Positions 17,562-27,712 of a DNA stretch of 64,000 nt are shown piece by piece. The notes under the pieces are model-generated. The model made no database searches. It was not told the DNA's origin and saw only the letters and a program-made list of their open reading frames with translations. Within the stretch, counting starts at the first letter, position 1, and each line of letters opens with the position of its first letter. A program made the translations under genes and the position numbers. The DNA comes from Leptolyngbya sp. O-77 (lineage in GTDB: Bacteria; Cyanobacteriota; Cyanobacteriia; Elainellales; Elainellaceae), in the NCBI RefSeq assembly GCF_001548395.1, contig NZ_AP017367.1, positions 1,215,001 through 1,279,000 on the forward strand. Direction: 5' to 3'.

Positions 17562-19214
17562 TCACAGCGGCGGAGTTTGCACGGGCGGGCGCACCCGCTG
17601 CACCAGCGTAAATCCCTCTGCTTGTCCCAAAACTCTTTTCTGAGGCAATTTCAAAGATTTCAGCGCCGCCTCATCCAACAAGAGATAAACCTGCGGTTCG
17701 TTCGTCCATAGCTTTTGCAGTCGCTCGGCATTGGCCGGCAGAACCCGGCGATCGCTGTAAAACTCCAAAGACGGGCGGCGATCGCCATAGGAGCTATAGA
17801 CCGTTTCTCCGGCCGGGGTGTGCGATCGCACCAGCGCCGCCACAGGCTGAACCGGAAACGCCTCTGCCAACTCCCACAGCCAGTGGGGGGTCAGCATCAG
17901 CAACAGCAGCGATAGATACATCCCCCAAATCAACACACCGATAAACTGCGGGTTTTGCCGCCTGACCAGCACCGCCGCCACCGTGAGCGCCGCCGCCAGC
18001 GTCGCCATCACAATCCCCACATCCACCTCGCGTGGCTGCTGAATCCATCCCAGATACACCGCCCCGCCCCAGCCCAACAGCCCCAGCCCGCCCAACACCC
18101 ACCACCAGAGCGGCGCATAGCCCTCTCCCGGCATTTGCCGCACGCCCACCTGCCGCCCCTCCCGCCACAGATCAGCCAGTTTGCCCCCCACCAGCAGCGC
18201 CAGCGCCGGATACAGCGGCAGCACGTACCACGGTAGCTTAGTAGACATGAGGGAAATGGCGGCAAAATAGAGACCGCTCCACACCAGCGCCAGCTTTGCC
18301 CAACCAAAAATCAGATTATTCTGCGCTAAGCGAATCCCCGCTGGCAGAAACACCACCCACGGCACGCCATACTTCACAATTTCTAGGAGGTAATACCAGG
18401 GCGGGCCGTCGTTTTGCTCGACGGGCTTCCAGATGCGGCTGGCGGACTGCTGCACCAGGTTTCGCCCCAGAAACTCCCTGCCATAGTGCCCCCACTGAGC
18501 TGCATACCAGAAGGCGACCGGAGCGCTGCCCAGAGCAATCCCCGCCCACAGATAGGGCTGCTGCAACAGACGCGGCGTATCCCAAATCAAGAAAACGAGC
18601 AAAATGCTCCCCAGCAGCAGCCCCAGCAGCAGTCCCTTGGTCAGGCAAATCAGCCCCAAGCTAAGGCCAATTCCCAGGGCGAAGCGTGTGTCTCGGCGCG
18701 ATCGCAGCCCACACCACACCAGCAGCAACAGCCAGCACAGCACGGCCCCATCCAGCATTGCCAGCCGACCGTTGCGAACAACAGGCAGCCAGGTAAGATA
18801 GACCAGCGCCGACAGCAGCGAGGGAAAGCGACCAGGAAACAGTTCGCGCCCAATGGCGTATAGCAGCGGCACCGAGAGCGCGGTCAGGATCGCCCCCGGC
18901 AGCCGCGAAGTCCACTCATTAACCCCGCCGATGCGATAGGCGATCGCCATCAGGCAGTGCATCAGCGGCGGCTTATTCAGGTAGGGTTCGCCACCCAAAG
19001 TCGGAAACAGCCAGGCCCGCGCTTCCGGGGGCGATCGCCAAATCTCCCGCGCCACTTGGGCGACGGTGCCTTCGTCCCAGTCGCGCAGCGGCACGCCACC
19101 CAAGTTGACCGTCATCAGCAACAGCGCCACGATGAGCAGCGCGGTTATCCAGGCCCAATCTTGCCGGATGGGATAGGCACTGGCTTTGGCACCGGAGTAG
19201 CTCAGAATAGACAT
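17562..19214 (-). CDS. GT39/ArnT-like membrane glycosyltransferase
   Basis: The ATG at 19214 (MSILSYSG) gives 550 residues. The N-terminus has one membrane helix, then the lumenal loop PLRDWDEGTVAQVAREIW with the Asp/Glu pair typical of GT-C enzymes of the PMT/ArnT family, followed by PYLNKPPLMHCL. About a dozen hydrophobic segments follow, with STKLPWYVLPLYPALALL late in the membrane part and a soluble C-terminal domain. These enzymes use polyprenyl-phosphate sugars to modify proteins or lipids; substrate and acceptor cannot be deduced. Confidence 0.85.
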   Translation of the reverse strand: MSILSYSGAKASAYPIRQDWAWITALLIVALLLMTVNLGGVPLRDWDEGTVAQVAREIWRSPPEARAWLFPTLGGEPYLNKPPLMHCLMAIAYRIGGVNEWTSRLPGAILTALSVPLLYAIGRELFPGRFPSLLSALVYLTWLPVVRNGRLAMLDGAVLCWLLLLVWCGLRSRRDTRFALGIGLSLGLICLTKGLLLGLLLGSILLVFLIWDTPRLLQQPYLWAGIALGSAPVAFWYAAQWGHYGREFLGRNLVQQSASRIWKPVEQNDGPPWYYLLEIVKYGVPWVVFLPAGIRLAQNNLIFGWAKLALVWSGLYFAAISLMSTKLPWYVLPLYPALALLVGGKLADLWREGRQVGVRQMPGEGYAPLWWWVLGGLGLLGWGGAVYLGWIQQPREVDVGIVMATLAAALTVAAVLVRRQNPQFIGVLIWGMYLSLLLLMLTPHWLWELAEAFPVQPVAALVRSHTPAGETVYSSYGDRRPSLEFYSDRRVLPANAERLQKLWTNEPQVYLLLDEAALKSLKLPQKRVLGQAEGFTLVQRVRPPVQTPPL

Positions 19215-19341
19215 GCCAGCATTATCGCAACATTGGCACACCCTCGGACACCGAGATTCTGCCAGATTGGAAATTCTGGACAGGCGGGGTTTGCAAAATA
19301 CGGCTTGCTCCGGGTTACCAAGGCCGGGCTACGCTGCGGCG

Positions 19342-20187
19342 CTATACAGGCTTCGTTAGCGCCTCCAGAGGCATCGGCTGGCGGCGGCGAGCCATCACAC
19401 GGGCTGGGTCAATTTGCACCGATGCTTCGGCCAGGGGCAGCACTCGCGCTTCCTGAGTTTGCGCGTTGACCTGATAAACCCGCTGGTGGGTATAGTCTAG
19501 CCCAGTGAGCCAGCCGCTGCGGGGATGATAGGCTCCAGTATCGATGTCGAGCCAGCCCCGCCCTTGGGCGATCGCCCCTGGCGGCACGCTGGGCAGTGTA
19601 AAGGTAATCGTGTGGCCCGTGATGATGAGCTTATCGGGAAAGTAGGGGCGGGTCATGCTATGAAATTCGTCGCGCACCCAGCAATATTCTTGGGCAGTAT
19701 GGTCGGCGACGGACAGGGCGGGGTGCATTCCCGCATGAGACAGCCAGATGTCGCCCAAGTCGAGGTGGGTAGGGAGCGATCGCATCCAGGTCACATGTTC
19801 CATCAGCAGGTCGTCAGACTTGCCATAGCTCTGCATCGTGGTCTGACCACCGCTAAATAGCCACACCTGTAGCGCCTGATAGGAGAGCTTGCCGTGGGGC
19901 ATGACCTCTAGCAGCATTTGCTCGTGGTTTCCCAGCAGCGAAACGTAGCCCTGCTGCCGCACAAAGGAAACCACCTGCGCGCTTTTGGGCCCTCGATCGA
20001 TCAGATCTCCAAGAAAATAGACCTGATCCCTTGCGCCCGGGGCGATCACCTCTAGCAGGCGCATCAAGCCATCATAGTGCCCGTGTACGTCTCCAATAAA
20101 AATGCGCCGATTGCCCACCGCAAACCTTCCTATCGATTGGCTAGACCACCCAAAGCTCAAACCAAGGCTCAAATTCGTCTGATACAC
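19342..20187 (-). CDS. PPP-type metallophosphatase (calcineurin-like)
   Basis: The 281-residue protein shows the ordered metal-binding motifs of PPP phosphatases: GDVHG, then LGDLIDRGPKS, LLGNHEQML, a His in LSHAGMHP and another in IITGHTITF. It closely follows bacterial serine/threonine phosphatases and diadenosine tetraphosphatase-like enzymes. The substrate may be phosphoproteins or nucleotides. Its genomic neighbours on either side are unrelated and well separated, so it is probably transcribed alone. Confidence 0.9.
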   Translation of the reverse strand: MYQTNLSLGLSFGWSSQSIGRFAVGNRRIFIGDVHGHYDGLMRLLEVIAPGARDQVYFLGDLIDRGPKSAQVVSFVRQQGYVSLLGNHEQMLLEVMPHGKLSYQALQVWLFSGGQTTMQSYGKSDDLLMEHVTWMRSLPTHLDLGDIWLSHAGMHPALSVADHTAQEYCWVRDEFHSMTRPYFPDKLIITGHTITFTLPSVPPGAIAQGRGWLDIDTGAYHPRSGWLTGLDYTHQRVYQVNAQTQEARVLPLAEASVQIDPARVMARRRQPMPLEALTKPV

Positions 20188-20601
20188 ACTGATGGCTATG
20201 CCGAACGCTAAAAACTCCTCGGCTCAGCATTCATCCGACCCAATTGGTCAGCGAGGCAAAGCAAGAACTTCTAAAAACGCTCCATAAGGAACAAATACAG
20301 CCTCAACCGATCTTCTTCCGGAGCCAAAAACCTGCTCAGCAGATCAGCACTCTGCCCAGCCTTCTTATCACAGCAATTCACAGACTTAAACTGAACCAGA
20401 ACTGAACCAGAGATGAGCAAGGAATTTCTGACTCGCTCTGATGAGTGAGGCCGCTATCAGAGCGATACCCAGCGCATCCCAAATGGGTGGAAAATGGGGG
20501 TATTTCTTTCATTATGCCCAGAGAGGCTAATCTTTCGCCGCGATCGCCCGTGAATTTTTTGACAAGTTCCCGTAAAGCTTGCCCGGTGATTTCCAGAGGC
20601 G
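20188..20601. other. Intergenic region without a recognisable gene
   Basis: Some 410 bp between two minus-strand genes. A plus frame (20445-20930) runs antisense to the DUF1995 gene and is a shadow. No hairpin or RNA stands out. Confidence 0.5.
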
Positions 20602-21312
20602 CTACTGACTCAGGGCCCGCAAAAACCGCTGCAACTCAGCAAACAACCCCCGATTGGGGACGGGGGAACTGGGTTCCTGCCCCATCGCCCGCAGCAGAAT
20701 CGTGTCTAGCGCTTCTCCGGCGGGGCGCTGCGCCTCTTCAGCGACCAGCTGATAGGTCTCGTCCTGCTCTAACCAAACCTGCCACAGTGCGGGATACGCG
20801 CGAAACACGGCGGCGTTCTCTAGCGGACGAATCGAGTAGCAGGGCTGGAACTGGTTTAGGAATCGCTCCCGGAGTTGCCGTCCAGCATAGCCAATGCCGA
20901 TGGTTGCTACATCCTCTAGCCGGGGGTTGAAGAACACCACCGGGCGATCGCCCGCCTGCTGACACAGCGCCTCGACCTTCCCCACCTCTACCGAAGACGG
21001 CTGAATAAAAAGGATCAGCGTTTCCTCCGGCTGAATTTCGGTCTTGACATCCTCAATGCCGCGAACCGCGTAGGGCACCTCGCCCCAGTCGCGCCGGGCC
21101 AGGGCAGCCGCCCCTGCATCGGGGAAAAACACCCGTAGCCCGCTGCCCCGCTCTGCAAAACCCGCCACAAACGCTTGCGCCACAGGCATTATGGGCAATT
21201 CAGGAAACAATAGCTCTACCTGAAGGCGCGTCAGCCCGTCGGCGATCGCCGCTTCGGTGGATCGCACCGCTTGGGCGATCGCCTCATCTAGAGAATCTGG
21301 AAGCTGGGTCAT
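20602..21312 (-). CDS. DUF1995 domain protein
   Basis: From the ATG at 21312 (MTQLPDSLDEAIAQA) the product is 236 residues, matching the DUF1995 family of cyanobacteria and plastids. Seen features are QVELLFPELPIMPVAQAF, then RVFFPDAGAAALARRDWG, PVVFFNPRLEDVATIGIGYAG and a conserved tail with ENAAVFRAYPALWQVW. Plant relatives such as LPA3 help PSII core assembly, but the role of this cyanobacterial member is not established. The longer frame to 21345 lacks family similarity at its start. Confidence 0.82.
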   Translation of the reverse strand: MTQLPDSLDEAIAQAVRSTEAAIADGLTRLQVELLFPELPIMPVAQAFVAGFAERGSGLRVFFPDAGAAALARRDWGEVPYAVRGIEDVKTEIQPEETLILFIQPSSVEVGKVEALCQQAGDRPVVFFNPRLEDVATIGIGYAGRQLRERFLNQFQPCYSIRPLENAAVFRAYPALWQVWLEQDETYQLVAEEAQRPAGEALDTILLRAMGQEPSSPVPNRGLFAELQRFLRALSQ

Positions 21313-22478
21313 AGGTTGCTGTGGAAACAAGTCAGAACAACGCAAAGCCGATTAGAGCCGACCAAAGCCAATCCACAAAATGAACATTTGTGAAAATTCA
21401 CAAAATCATTTGCAGACTCCCCAGTGTATAGCGAAAGCTATGGCAAATGGTAAAAAGCGGACGCTGCAAGATCTGTCCCTGTCTCGTCCCGAAATCCCGC
21501 CCAAGCTGATGAAAAGGTAACTGAAGGGATAGGCATTCTCCGTCTGGCGACAGTTTTATTGAGCCTTAAGGCTTCTTTAAGATTTACGTGGTGGAGGATA
21601 TATGCGCCAAGGCTACTTAGCGCAATCGGTTTGCAAGAGGGCTTTAACCCAGTTCTAGCAGACCGTGCAGTTGTAGTAGCCAGGCTGATTTTTGCTGCGA
21701 TCGCCCGAAAGCAAGCGCCCACTTGTGAATTTGTGTGACGTGGGAGATTCCTCCAGTGATGTGGGAACGCTTAAAGTATGAAACGCTCAATCACCAGATA
21801 GGCAATTGTTTTCTGCCCTAGAACCGCTAGACCGTCGCAGTTCCAGCGTTGACAACAGGTTGCCCATTCAGTCTGGTGAACTTTCCCTCGGTGACATGAT
21901 TCCCTGACGTTTCTCCATTCGTCTGCTAAACCCCTAGTTCTTTTAGCTGTTTGCCGACCTATGACTTCCAGATCTTTCTTCTCCTCCGTTCTTTGGCATT
22001 ACCTGAATCAGCGCGTATTCGACCGGAATAGTCCTATTATCTTAGACATTCATCGATTCTCACGCTTTTATCGAGTGCAGCATCTAGAGCGATGCTTTTG
22101 TCGGCAATATCAGCCAGAAGAACGCTATCGAAACCAGGGTTAGGACAGGCTCTAGCACTCTTTCTTTCCAGGTTTCGCACCAAGAAAAAGCGTCCCTTCA
22201 GTCAGCCTAAAAGCACATCCTGGAGTGTAAAATCCTCTCAAGCATCGCTAAGAACTTGTAGAGATTATCGGTTGCCCTAAAAGCAGATTTTTGGATAGCC
22301 GATCGCGATGGCTAGAACACGGCGATCGCAGGCATAGTTGCATGACTAGTGAAGTCATTATAGTTTTGAAGATGCGCTTGGGCGTGGGAGGGTGACTCTC
22401 ACGCCTTTGTTTTTTCCAGTCCTCGTCTTTGACAAAAGATATACAAAAGACTTTCAAAAGGCTCTCAAAACCACTGAA
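21313..22478. other. Long gene-poor region (about 1.2 kb)
   Basis: No convincing gene lies here. Frames at 21438-21722 (minus) and 21961-22280 (plus) show no recognisable similarity. It is AT-richer than its flanks, with few HIP1 sites. The only exact structures seen are short, such as the palindrome AGCCTTAAGGCT at 21562-21573. It could host small RNAs or decayed genes, but I recognise none. Confidence 0.5.
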
Positions 22479-23663
22479 ATGCTGAATCTGGACTCGTCCC
22501 TGGCACAACACCGACAGCAGTTTCCGGCATTGTCTACCCAGTCCTATTTCAACTATGGCGGACAGGGCCCGATGCCTCAGGGGGCGATCGCCGCAATTTC
22601 GTCTGGGCATGAATATATGCAGGCCCACGGGCCCTTTTCCAATAGGGTCAATGGCTGGGCCCATCAGCAGATGCAGCAGGTGCGGGGGGCGATCGCCGCT
22701 GAACTCCAGATTTCCCCCACCACGCTCACGCTGACTGAAAATGTGACCGTCGGCTGCAACATTGCCCTATGGGGGCTGGACTGGCAGGCGGGCGACCACA
22801 TCGTGCTGTCGGACTGTGAGCATCCGGGCGTGATGGGCATTGTGCGGGAACTGGCCCGCCGATTTGACCTGGCAGTGTCGATTTGCCCGCTGCTGTCCAC
22901 CCTCAATGATGGCGATCCGGTGCAGGCGATCGCCCAACACCTCCACCCCGAAACGCGGCTGGTTGTGATTAGCCATATTTTGTGGAACACGGGTCAGGTG
23001 TTGCCGTTGGCAGAGATTGTAGCGCTGTGTCATGGCTATGCAGGGCGGCGCGGGCAGGTGCGCGTGCTGGTGGATGCGGCGCAGTCCGTCGGTGTGTTGC
23101 CGCTGGATCTGGGGGCAATCGCCGCTGATTTTTACGCCTTTACGGGGCACAAGTGGCTGTGCGGCCCGGCGGGCATTGGCGGGCTATACGTTGCGCCCGA
23201 TGCGCTCGCTGACCTGCACCCCACCTTCATCGGCTGGCGCAGCGTGACAAAAGACGCACAGGGCAACCCCACAGGCTGGCAGCCGGACGGGCGGCGGTTT
23301 GAAGTGGCGACCTCCGACGTTCCGCTGTATGGGGCGATGTGCGAGGCGATCGCCACTCACCACCGCTGGGGTAGCGCTGCCGATCGCTATCGTCGCATCT
23401 GTCAGCTCAGTCGGTTTCTGTGGGAGGGACTGACCCAACTGCCGCAGGTTTCCTGCTTGCGGACTGCACCACCAGAAGCGGGTCTGGTTTCGTTCCAGCT
23501 TGCAGACGGTCACCATGATCGGGCCGTTCAAACCTTAGAGCAAGAGGGGTTTCTCCTGCGAACGCTATTGTATCCAAATTGCATTCGCGCCTGCGTTCAC
23601 TATTTCACGCTAGAGTCGGAAATTGAGCGGCTACTAGGGGCGATCGCCAATCTGGCTCACTAA
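22479..23663 (+). CDS. L-cysteine/cystine lyase C-DES (class V aminotransferase fold)
   Basis: The ATG at 22479 gives 394 residues. The sequence strongly resembles Synechocystis C-DES, which cleaves cystine to give a persulfide used for iron-sulfur assembly. Seen features are SYFNYGGQGPMPQ near the N-terminus, LTENVTVGCNIALWGLDW, DCEHPGVMGIV, VLVDAAQSVGVLPLDL and the PLP-lysine motif FTGHKWLCGPAG (Lys225). An upstream extension to 22392 lacks family similarity. A separate NifS-type desulfurase lies at 47668-48840, so two sulfur-mobilising enzymes are present. Confidence 0.9.
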   Translation: MLNLDSSLAQHRQQFPALSTQSYFNYGGQGPMPQGAIAAISSGHEYMQAHGPFSNRVNGWAHQQMQQVRGAIAAELQISPTTLTLTENVTVGCNIALWGLDWQAGDHIVLSDCEHPGVMGIVRELARRFDLAVSICPLLSTLNDGDPVQAIAQHLHPETRLVVISHILWNTGQVLPLAEIVALCHGYAGRRGQVRVLVDAAQSVGVLPLDLGAIAADFYAFTGHKWLCGPAGIGGLYVAPDALADLHPTFIGWRSVTKDAQGNPTGWQPDGRRFEVATSDVPLYGAMCEAIATHHRWGSAADRYRRICQLSRFLWEGLTQLPQVSCLRTAPPEAGLVSFQLADGHHDRAVQTLEQEGFLLRTLLYPNCIRACVHYFTLESEIERLLGAIANLAH

Positions 23664-23800
23664 TTCCCAAGGGATCTATTACAAATACTGTAGTTCAGTC
23701 CGGGGGCACACCAGCCAGGATTAAGGGCGTGGTATTCTAACCATGCTCCAGTTCCAGCGCCCCAGATCCTTGAAATTGCTCGATTTCCCGGAGATTTGCC

Positions 23801-24886
23801 ATGCAGCAGAATCGTAATCTGCGTGCCCTATTATTGACAATTGCCCTGCTTTTGGTCGTTAGTGTCGCCTTTCTCTACAGCGTTAGCCGTCCCCATCCGC
23901 GCTATGCCCACAGTCAAGTCCTCCATCCGCCTGCGCTGAGTCAGGTGGAATCGAGCGGGTCAGGGTTGAGAGCGGAAGCACTCATGGAAGGAGCGGTGGC
24001 AGGTGGACGGGCCCGGGGTGGCGGGTTTGGGTCGTCGCCTGCGCCGTCTGCGCCTCGCCCCATGCCGCGATCGCCCTCTAGCGGGGGCTACTATCCCACG
24101 CCCATTCCGGGGCCCGTGTTCGTGCCTATTCCCGACTATGGCTATCGCCCATCGCCAACGGTGGTCGTGCCTGTGGGCGGCGGCGGGTTTGACTTGGGCT
24201 TTGTGTTTATTCTGGCGATCGTCGGATTTGCCCTGCTGCCTGTGGTGTTGAACTATGTGCGGTCAGGGGCGAGCGGCAGCAGCACGACGGCCGCGCCTGC
24301 GGGATCGACCAGCGAACTGTACAACGACATTGTCACCGTGTCCCAAATTCAAATCGGGCTACTGGCAGGGGCACGGGACTTGCAGCGAGACCTCAATGCG
24401 CTGGCGAAACAGGCCAACTGGGGCAATCAGGAGAGCTTGTCAGATCTGCTGCGAGAAACGGTGCTGGCGTTGCTGCGATCGCCCGAATATTGGACGCACG
24501 TTCGCGCCACGTCGCAAACAGTCAAGAGCCGGGAAGCCGGGTCACGCCTGTTTGAGCAACTTTCGCTGGCTGAGCGCAGCAAACTGAGCGCCGAAACGCT
24601 GGTGAACATTGGCGGGCGCGTGCGCCAGCAGCCCGCAGCCCAGTCGAACGACAGCGACCCAGCGGCCTATATCGTGGTGACGCTGCTGGTAGGCACCGCA
24701 GACGATCGCCCCCTGTTTAGCGAAATTCGCTCAACCGAGGCGCTAGCGGCTGCACTGCGCCGCCTGGGCAGCCTGCCGCCCAGCTATCTGCTGATTTACG
24801 AGTTGCTATGGGCCCCACAGGACGAGTCTTCTAGTCTCAGCCGCGATGAACTTGTGGCTAGCTATCCCGATCTGATGCAGATTTAG
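23801..24886 (+). CDS. DUF1517 domain membrane protein
   Basis: The 361-residue protein starts at ATG 23801, with GGAGA eight bases upstream. The N-terminus has a membrane or signal segment (LLLTIALLLVVSVAFLYSV), then a Gly/Pro/Ser-rich loop, a second membrane helix (LGFVFILAIVGFALLPVVL), and a C-terminal DUF1517 domain (VSQIQIGLLAGARDLQRDLN ... YIVVTLLVGTADDRPLF). This matches cyanobacterial and plastid DUF1517 proteins. Function is unknown; thylakoid or plasma membrane placement is likely. Confidence 0.84.
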   Translation: MQQNRNLRALLLTIALLLVVSVAFLYSVSRPHPRYAHSQVLHPPALSQVESSGSGLRAEALMEGAVAGGRARGGGFGSSPAPSAPRPMPRSPSSGGYYPTPIPGPVFVPIPDYGYRPSPTVVVPVGGGGFDLGFVFILAIVGFALLPVVLNYVRSGASGSSTTAAPAGSTSELYNDIVTVSQIQIGLLAGARDLQRDLNALAKQANWGNQESLSDLLRETVLALLRSPEYWTHVRATSQTVKSREAGSRLFEQLSLAERSKLSAETLVNIGGRVRQQPAAQSNDSDPAAYIVVTLLVGTADDRPLFSEIRSTEALAAALRRLGSLPPSYLLIYELLWAPQDESSSLSRDELVASYPDLMQI

Positions 24887-25412
24887 AAGGGAGATAAGGC
24901 ACCAACAAGACAGTGGCAGAAAGGCGATCGCCCACCCAAACGCCTAGCTAGGTTAGCCAAGCGGAAAAACTGGGAAACGAGGTTGAAGCCGGGTTCTAAG
25001 ATGACATCACCCGATAAAGAATCGGCCTCGAGCTATCAAGCACTCCCAAAAGTTTGACAGTTTTTAATGTTGCCTAGAATACAGAATGCCATCGCTCTAG
25101 CTATTAGAGCAGAAATTTGAAAACCTCTGTATAAGCCCCACTTATAGAGGATTCTGGCGACTCTAAAGCAATCCTGACTCAACCCCTAGAGCTAGCTAAA
25201 ATCAAGAGAGTATTGTGCGGTTGCATCGCTTTGGAATTTTCGGCAAAAGATATATACGTTTTGCTGACATGCTACTGCCATTTACTAATAGATCAGCTAT
25301 GATGACAGCGAAGTAGCGTTCGACTAATGGAAGACTCAGGCGTGTCAGCATTTGCTGTTGCAGGTTTATCCATCGAACGAGCCCCCCCGCGTTATTAGGT
25401 TTGGAGAGGATT
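24887..25412. other. Long leader region upstream of an RNA-binding protein gene
   Basis: About 525 bp separate the DUF1517 gene from the RRM gene, with no supported frame. Cyanobacterial rbp genes are often cold-regulated and have leaders, so a regulatory leader is plausible. I see no specific hairpin or thermosensor that proves it. The last bases hold the ribosome site GGAGAGG. Confidence 0.5.
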
Positions 25413-25700
25413 GTGACTATTTACGTTGGAAACCTGTCTTTTCAGGCTACCGAAGAAGATTTGCGTGAAGTGTTTGCTGAGTATGGGAAGGTGAGTCGCG
25501 TTAGCTTGCCAACCGACCGCGAAACTGGCAGAAAAAGAGGTTTTGCCTTTGTAGAAATGGAAGACGAGGAGCAGGAAGACAAAGCGATCGCCGATCTGGA
25601 CGGTGCTGAGTGGCTCGGTCGTGAGATTCGAGTCAACAAGGCCAAGCCTCGCGAAGGCGGCGGTGGCGGTGGCGGACGACCCCGCAACGGTGGAATGTAG
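25413..25700 (+). CDS. Glycine-rich RNA-binding protein (RRM, Rbp type)
   Basis: The GTG at 25413, preceded by GGAGAGG at ideal spacing, gives 95 residues starting MTIYVGNLSFQ as in other cyanobacterial Rbps. A single RRM shows RNP2 (IYVGNL) and RNP1 (RKRGFAFVEM), with a GGGGGGG tail. These proteins bind U-rich RNA, respond to cold and help locate thylakoid mRNAs. An upstream in-frame TTG (25401) would lie on the ribosome site, so it is rejected. Confidence 0.93.
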   Translation: MTIYVGNLSFQATEEDLREVFAEYGKVSRVSLPTDRETGRKRGFAFVEMEDEEQEDKAIADLDGAEWLGREIRVNKAKPREGGGGGGGRPRNGGM

Positions 25701-26158
25701 GTTCTTCTAATTCTTAATTCTCTCTATACCTACTAGATGGGTTTTCAACTTCAGGGCTTCTGGAGTTTTTTCATAGGTATAGCCTGTTTCCGTGAGCCTG
25801 TAGCCTTGAGTCTTTGAAGGATCTAGACCCTGGTTTGTTGCACTGGCTCTAGACACCTTTGCTAAGAGTCTATTCCCCGTCCGGTGAAGGCTCTGTTGGC
25901 AGTTTGGATTCGAGCTTGGTTTCATGAGTGTTTCATAGGTATAGCTTGCTGTGTGGCATTGGCCATACAGCAATTTTTTTGCCGGGCTTAACCCACGCCT
26001 TGGCGTTGCTCGTTTGCCATTTGCCCTTTCCTCGCTGCCCCCCCCCCGGAGGCTAGAATCAAGACACCCTGAAATCAAGACACCCTGAATGGTCTACCGG
26101 GCGCAATTTTCGCCACTTCGCTCAATTCTCCGCTGCTGTCTCTCTTGCACTGGCTGCC
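25701..26158. other. Intergenic region with a short direct repeat
   Basis: About 460 bp hold no supported gene; a 123-codon minus frame here is low-complexity and unrecognised. An 18-bp word (TTTCATAGGTATAGCCTG at 25769-25786) recurs with one change at 25931-25948. A C-run (about 26038-26048) precedes the GTPase gene. No terminator with a T-tail is obvious after the RRM gene. Confidence 0.55.
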
Positions 26159-27661
26159 ATGACGCGATCGCGCTTGTTGCTCATTATTCTTGCCCTGTTG
26201 ATAGGGCTGGGGTTTGCGCTGTGGCTGGTCACTTCGCTGACGCAGCTTTACACTCAGCTTGCGGCAGTGTCGGCGGCGTTGGCAAACCTGGTGGTAGGGA
26301 GCGTGGTAGCGCTGCTGGTGGGGCTGTTGGTAGCGTTGGGCTATTACGCTTACCTATTCTTGCGGCCGGCAAAAACGGTGCGATCGCACGTCAAAGTGCC
26401 CCTCGACCGCACCGAAGCTGCCGAAGTAAACCTGCAAGCCGTGCAGCAACAAGTCGAGCAGATTCAGGATGAGGTGACTCGTCAAGCGCTCATCGACCGC
26501 TCTCGCGAAATCGCGCAAAACATGGCGAGAGGCGAGTTTCGGGTGGTGGTCTTTGGTACGGGATCTGCGGGCAAAACGTCGCTGGTCAACGCAATTTTGG
26601 GGCTGGGCGTGGGGGATGTCGGGCCCGCAATGGGCACCACAACCCAGGAAAAGACGGCTCGATTTTTGCTGCGGGGGGTCGATCGAGAAATTTGGATTAC
26701 CGACACCCCAGGCATTTTGGAAGCAGGCATCGCGGGCACGGCGCGGGAGCAACAGGCGCGACAACTAGCCGCCGAGGCCGACCTGCTGCTGTTTGTGATT
26801 GATAGCGACCTGCGCCGTTCGGAATATGACCCGCTGCGATCGCTCTCCAGCATGGGCAAGCGGTCGATCCTGGTGTTGAATAAGGCAGATTTGTACAGCG
26901 AGGCAGATTTGCAGGCGATTTTGCAGCAGTTGCGCGATCGCCCTCCAGTCGGTGCTGTCGCCTGCCGATATCGTAGCGGTGGCGCCAGACCGCAACCGTT
27001 TACCCTGCCCAACGGCGAACGAGTGCAGCCCCAGCCTGCTATTTTGCCACTGCTGCGTCGCCTGTCGTCTGTGCTGCGCGAAGAGGGTGAAGACCTGATT
27101 GCCGACAATATCCTGCTGCAATCTCAGCAGTTGGGCGACGAAGCCCGCCAGATTCTCGACCAGCAGCGGTTGCGTCAGGCAGAACAAGTGGTAGAACGCT
27201 TCCAGTGGATTGGCGCAGGAGTCGTTTCGATCACGCCGCTGCCGATGGTGGATTTGCTCGCTGCTGCCGCCGTCAACGCGCAAATGGTGGTGGAACTGGG
27301 TCGGGTCTACGGCTGCGAGATGAACATCGACCAGGGTAAAGAACTCGCGCGATCGCTCGCCAAAACCCTCGTTAGCCTGGGCGTGGTGCGGGGCGCAGTG
27401 GAAATTTTTTCGCTGGCGCTGCAAACCAATGCTGGAACGTTTGTCATCGGCCGCGCCATCCAGGGAGCCACCGCCGCCTACCTAACGCGCATCGCAGGCA
27501 AAAGCTTTATCGAATACTTCCGTCGCAACCAGGACTGGGGCGACGGCGGCATTAGCGAAGTCGTGCAGGAACAGTTTCAGCTCAACCGCCGCGACGAATT
27601 CATGAAAGGCTTTCTCAAAGAGGCGATCGCCCGCGTAGTGGAGCCGCTGCAAAGCAAATAG
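26159..27661 (+). CDS. Membrane-associated GTPase with DUF697 domain
   Basis: The 500-residue protein begins with two hydrophobic segments (LLLIILALLIGLGFALWLV and VVGSVVALLVGLLVALGYYA). A G-domain follows, with P-loop GTGSAGKTSL, a Thr-rich switch I (MGTTTQEKT), G3 TDTPG and G4 NKAD. After it, a DUF697-type hydrophobic region includes ITPLPMVDLLAAAAVNAQMV and a later KTLVSLG stretch. This N-membrane/GTPase/DUF697 architecture is widespread in cyanobacteria and of unknown role, perhaps membrane remodelling or stress. The start at ATG 26159 is chosen because it precedes the first membrane helix. Confidence 0.85.
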   Translation: MTRSRLLLIILALLIGLGFALWLVTSLTQLYTQLAAVSAALANLVVGSVVALLVGLLVALGYYAYLFLRPAKTVRSHVKVPLDRTEAAEVNLQAVQQQVEQIQDEVTRQALIDRSREIAQNMARGEFRVVVFGTGSAGKTSLVNAILGLGVGDVGPAMGTTTQEKTARFLLRGVDREIWITDTPGILEAGIAGTAREQQARQLAAEADLLLFVIDSDLRRSEYDPLRSLSSMGKRSILVLNKADLYSEADLQAILQQLRDRPPVGAVACRYRSGGARPQPFTLPNGERVQPQPAILPLLRRLSSVLREEGEDLIADNILLQSQQLGDEARQILDQQRLRQAEQVVERFQWIGAGVVSITPLPMVDLLAAAAVNAQMVVELGRVYGCEMNIDQGKELARSLAKTLVSLGVVRGAVEIFSLALQTNAGTFVIGRAIQGATAAYLTRIAGKSFIEYFRRNQDWGDGGISEVVQEQFQLNRRDEFMKGFLKEAIARVVEPLQSK

Positions 27662-27712
27662 GGCGATGGGAGTCAGGGATCAGGGATCAGGAGGGGTCCG
27701 AGATCAGAGACA

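Noticed and set aside
25707..26078. 123-codon minus frame after the RRM gene
   Set aside because: Low-complexity, no similarity, spans the short direct repeat and the C-run.
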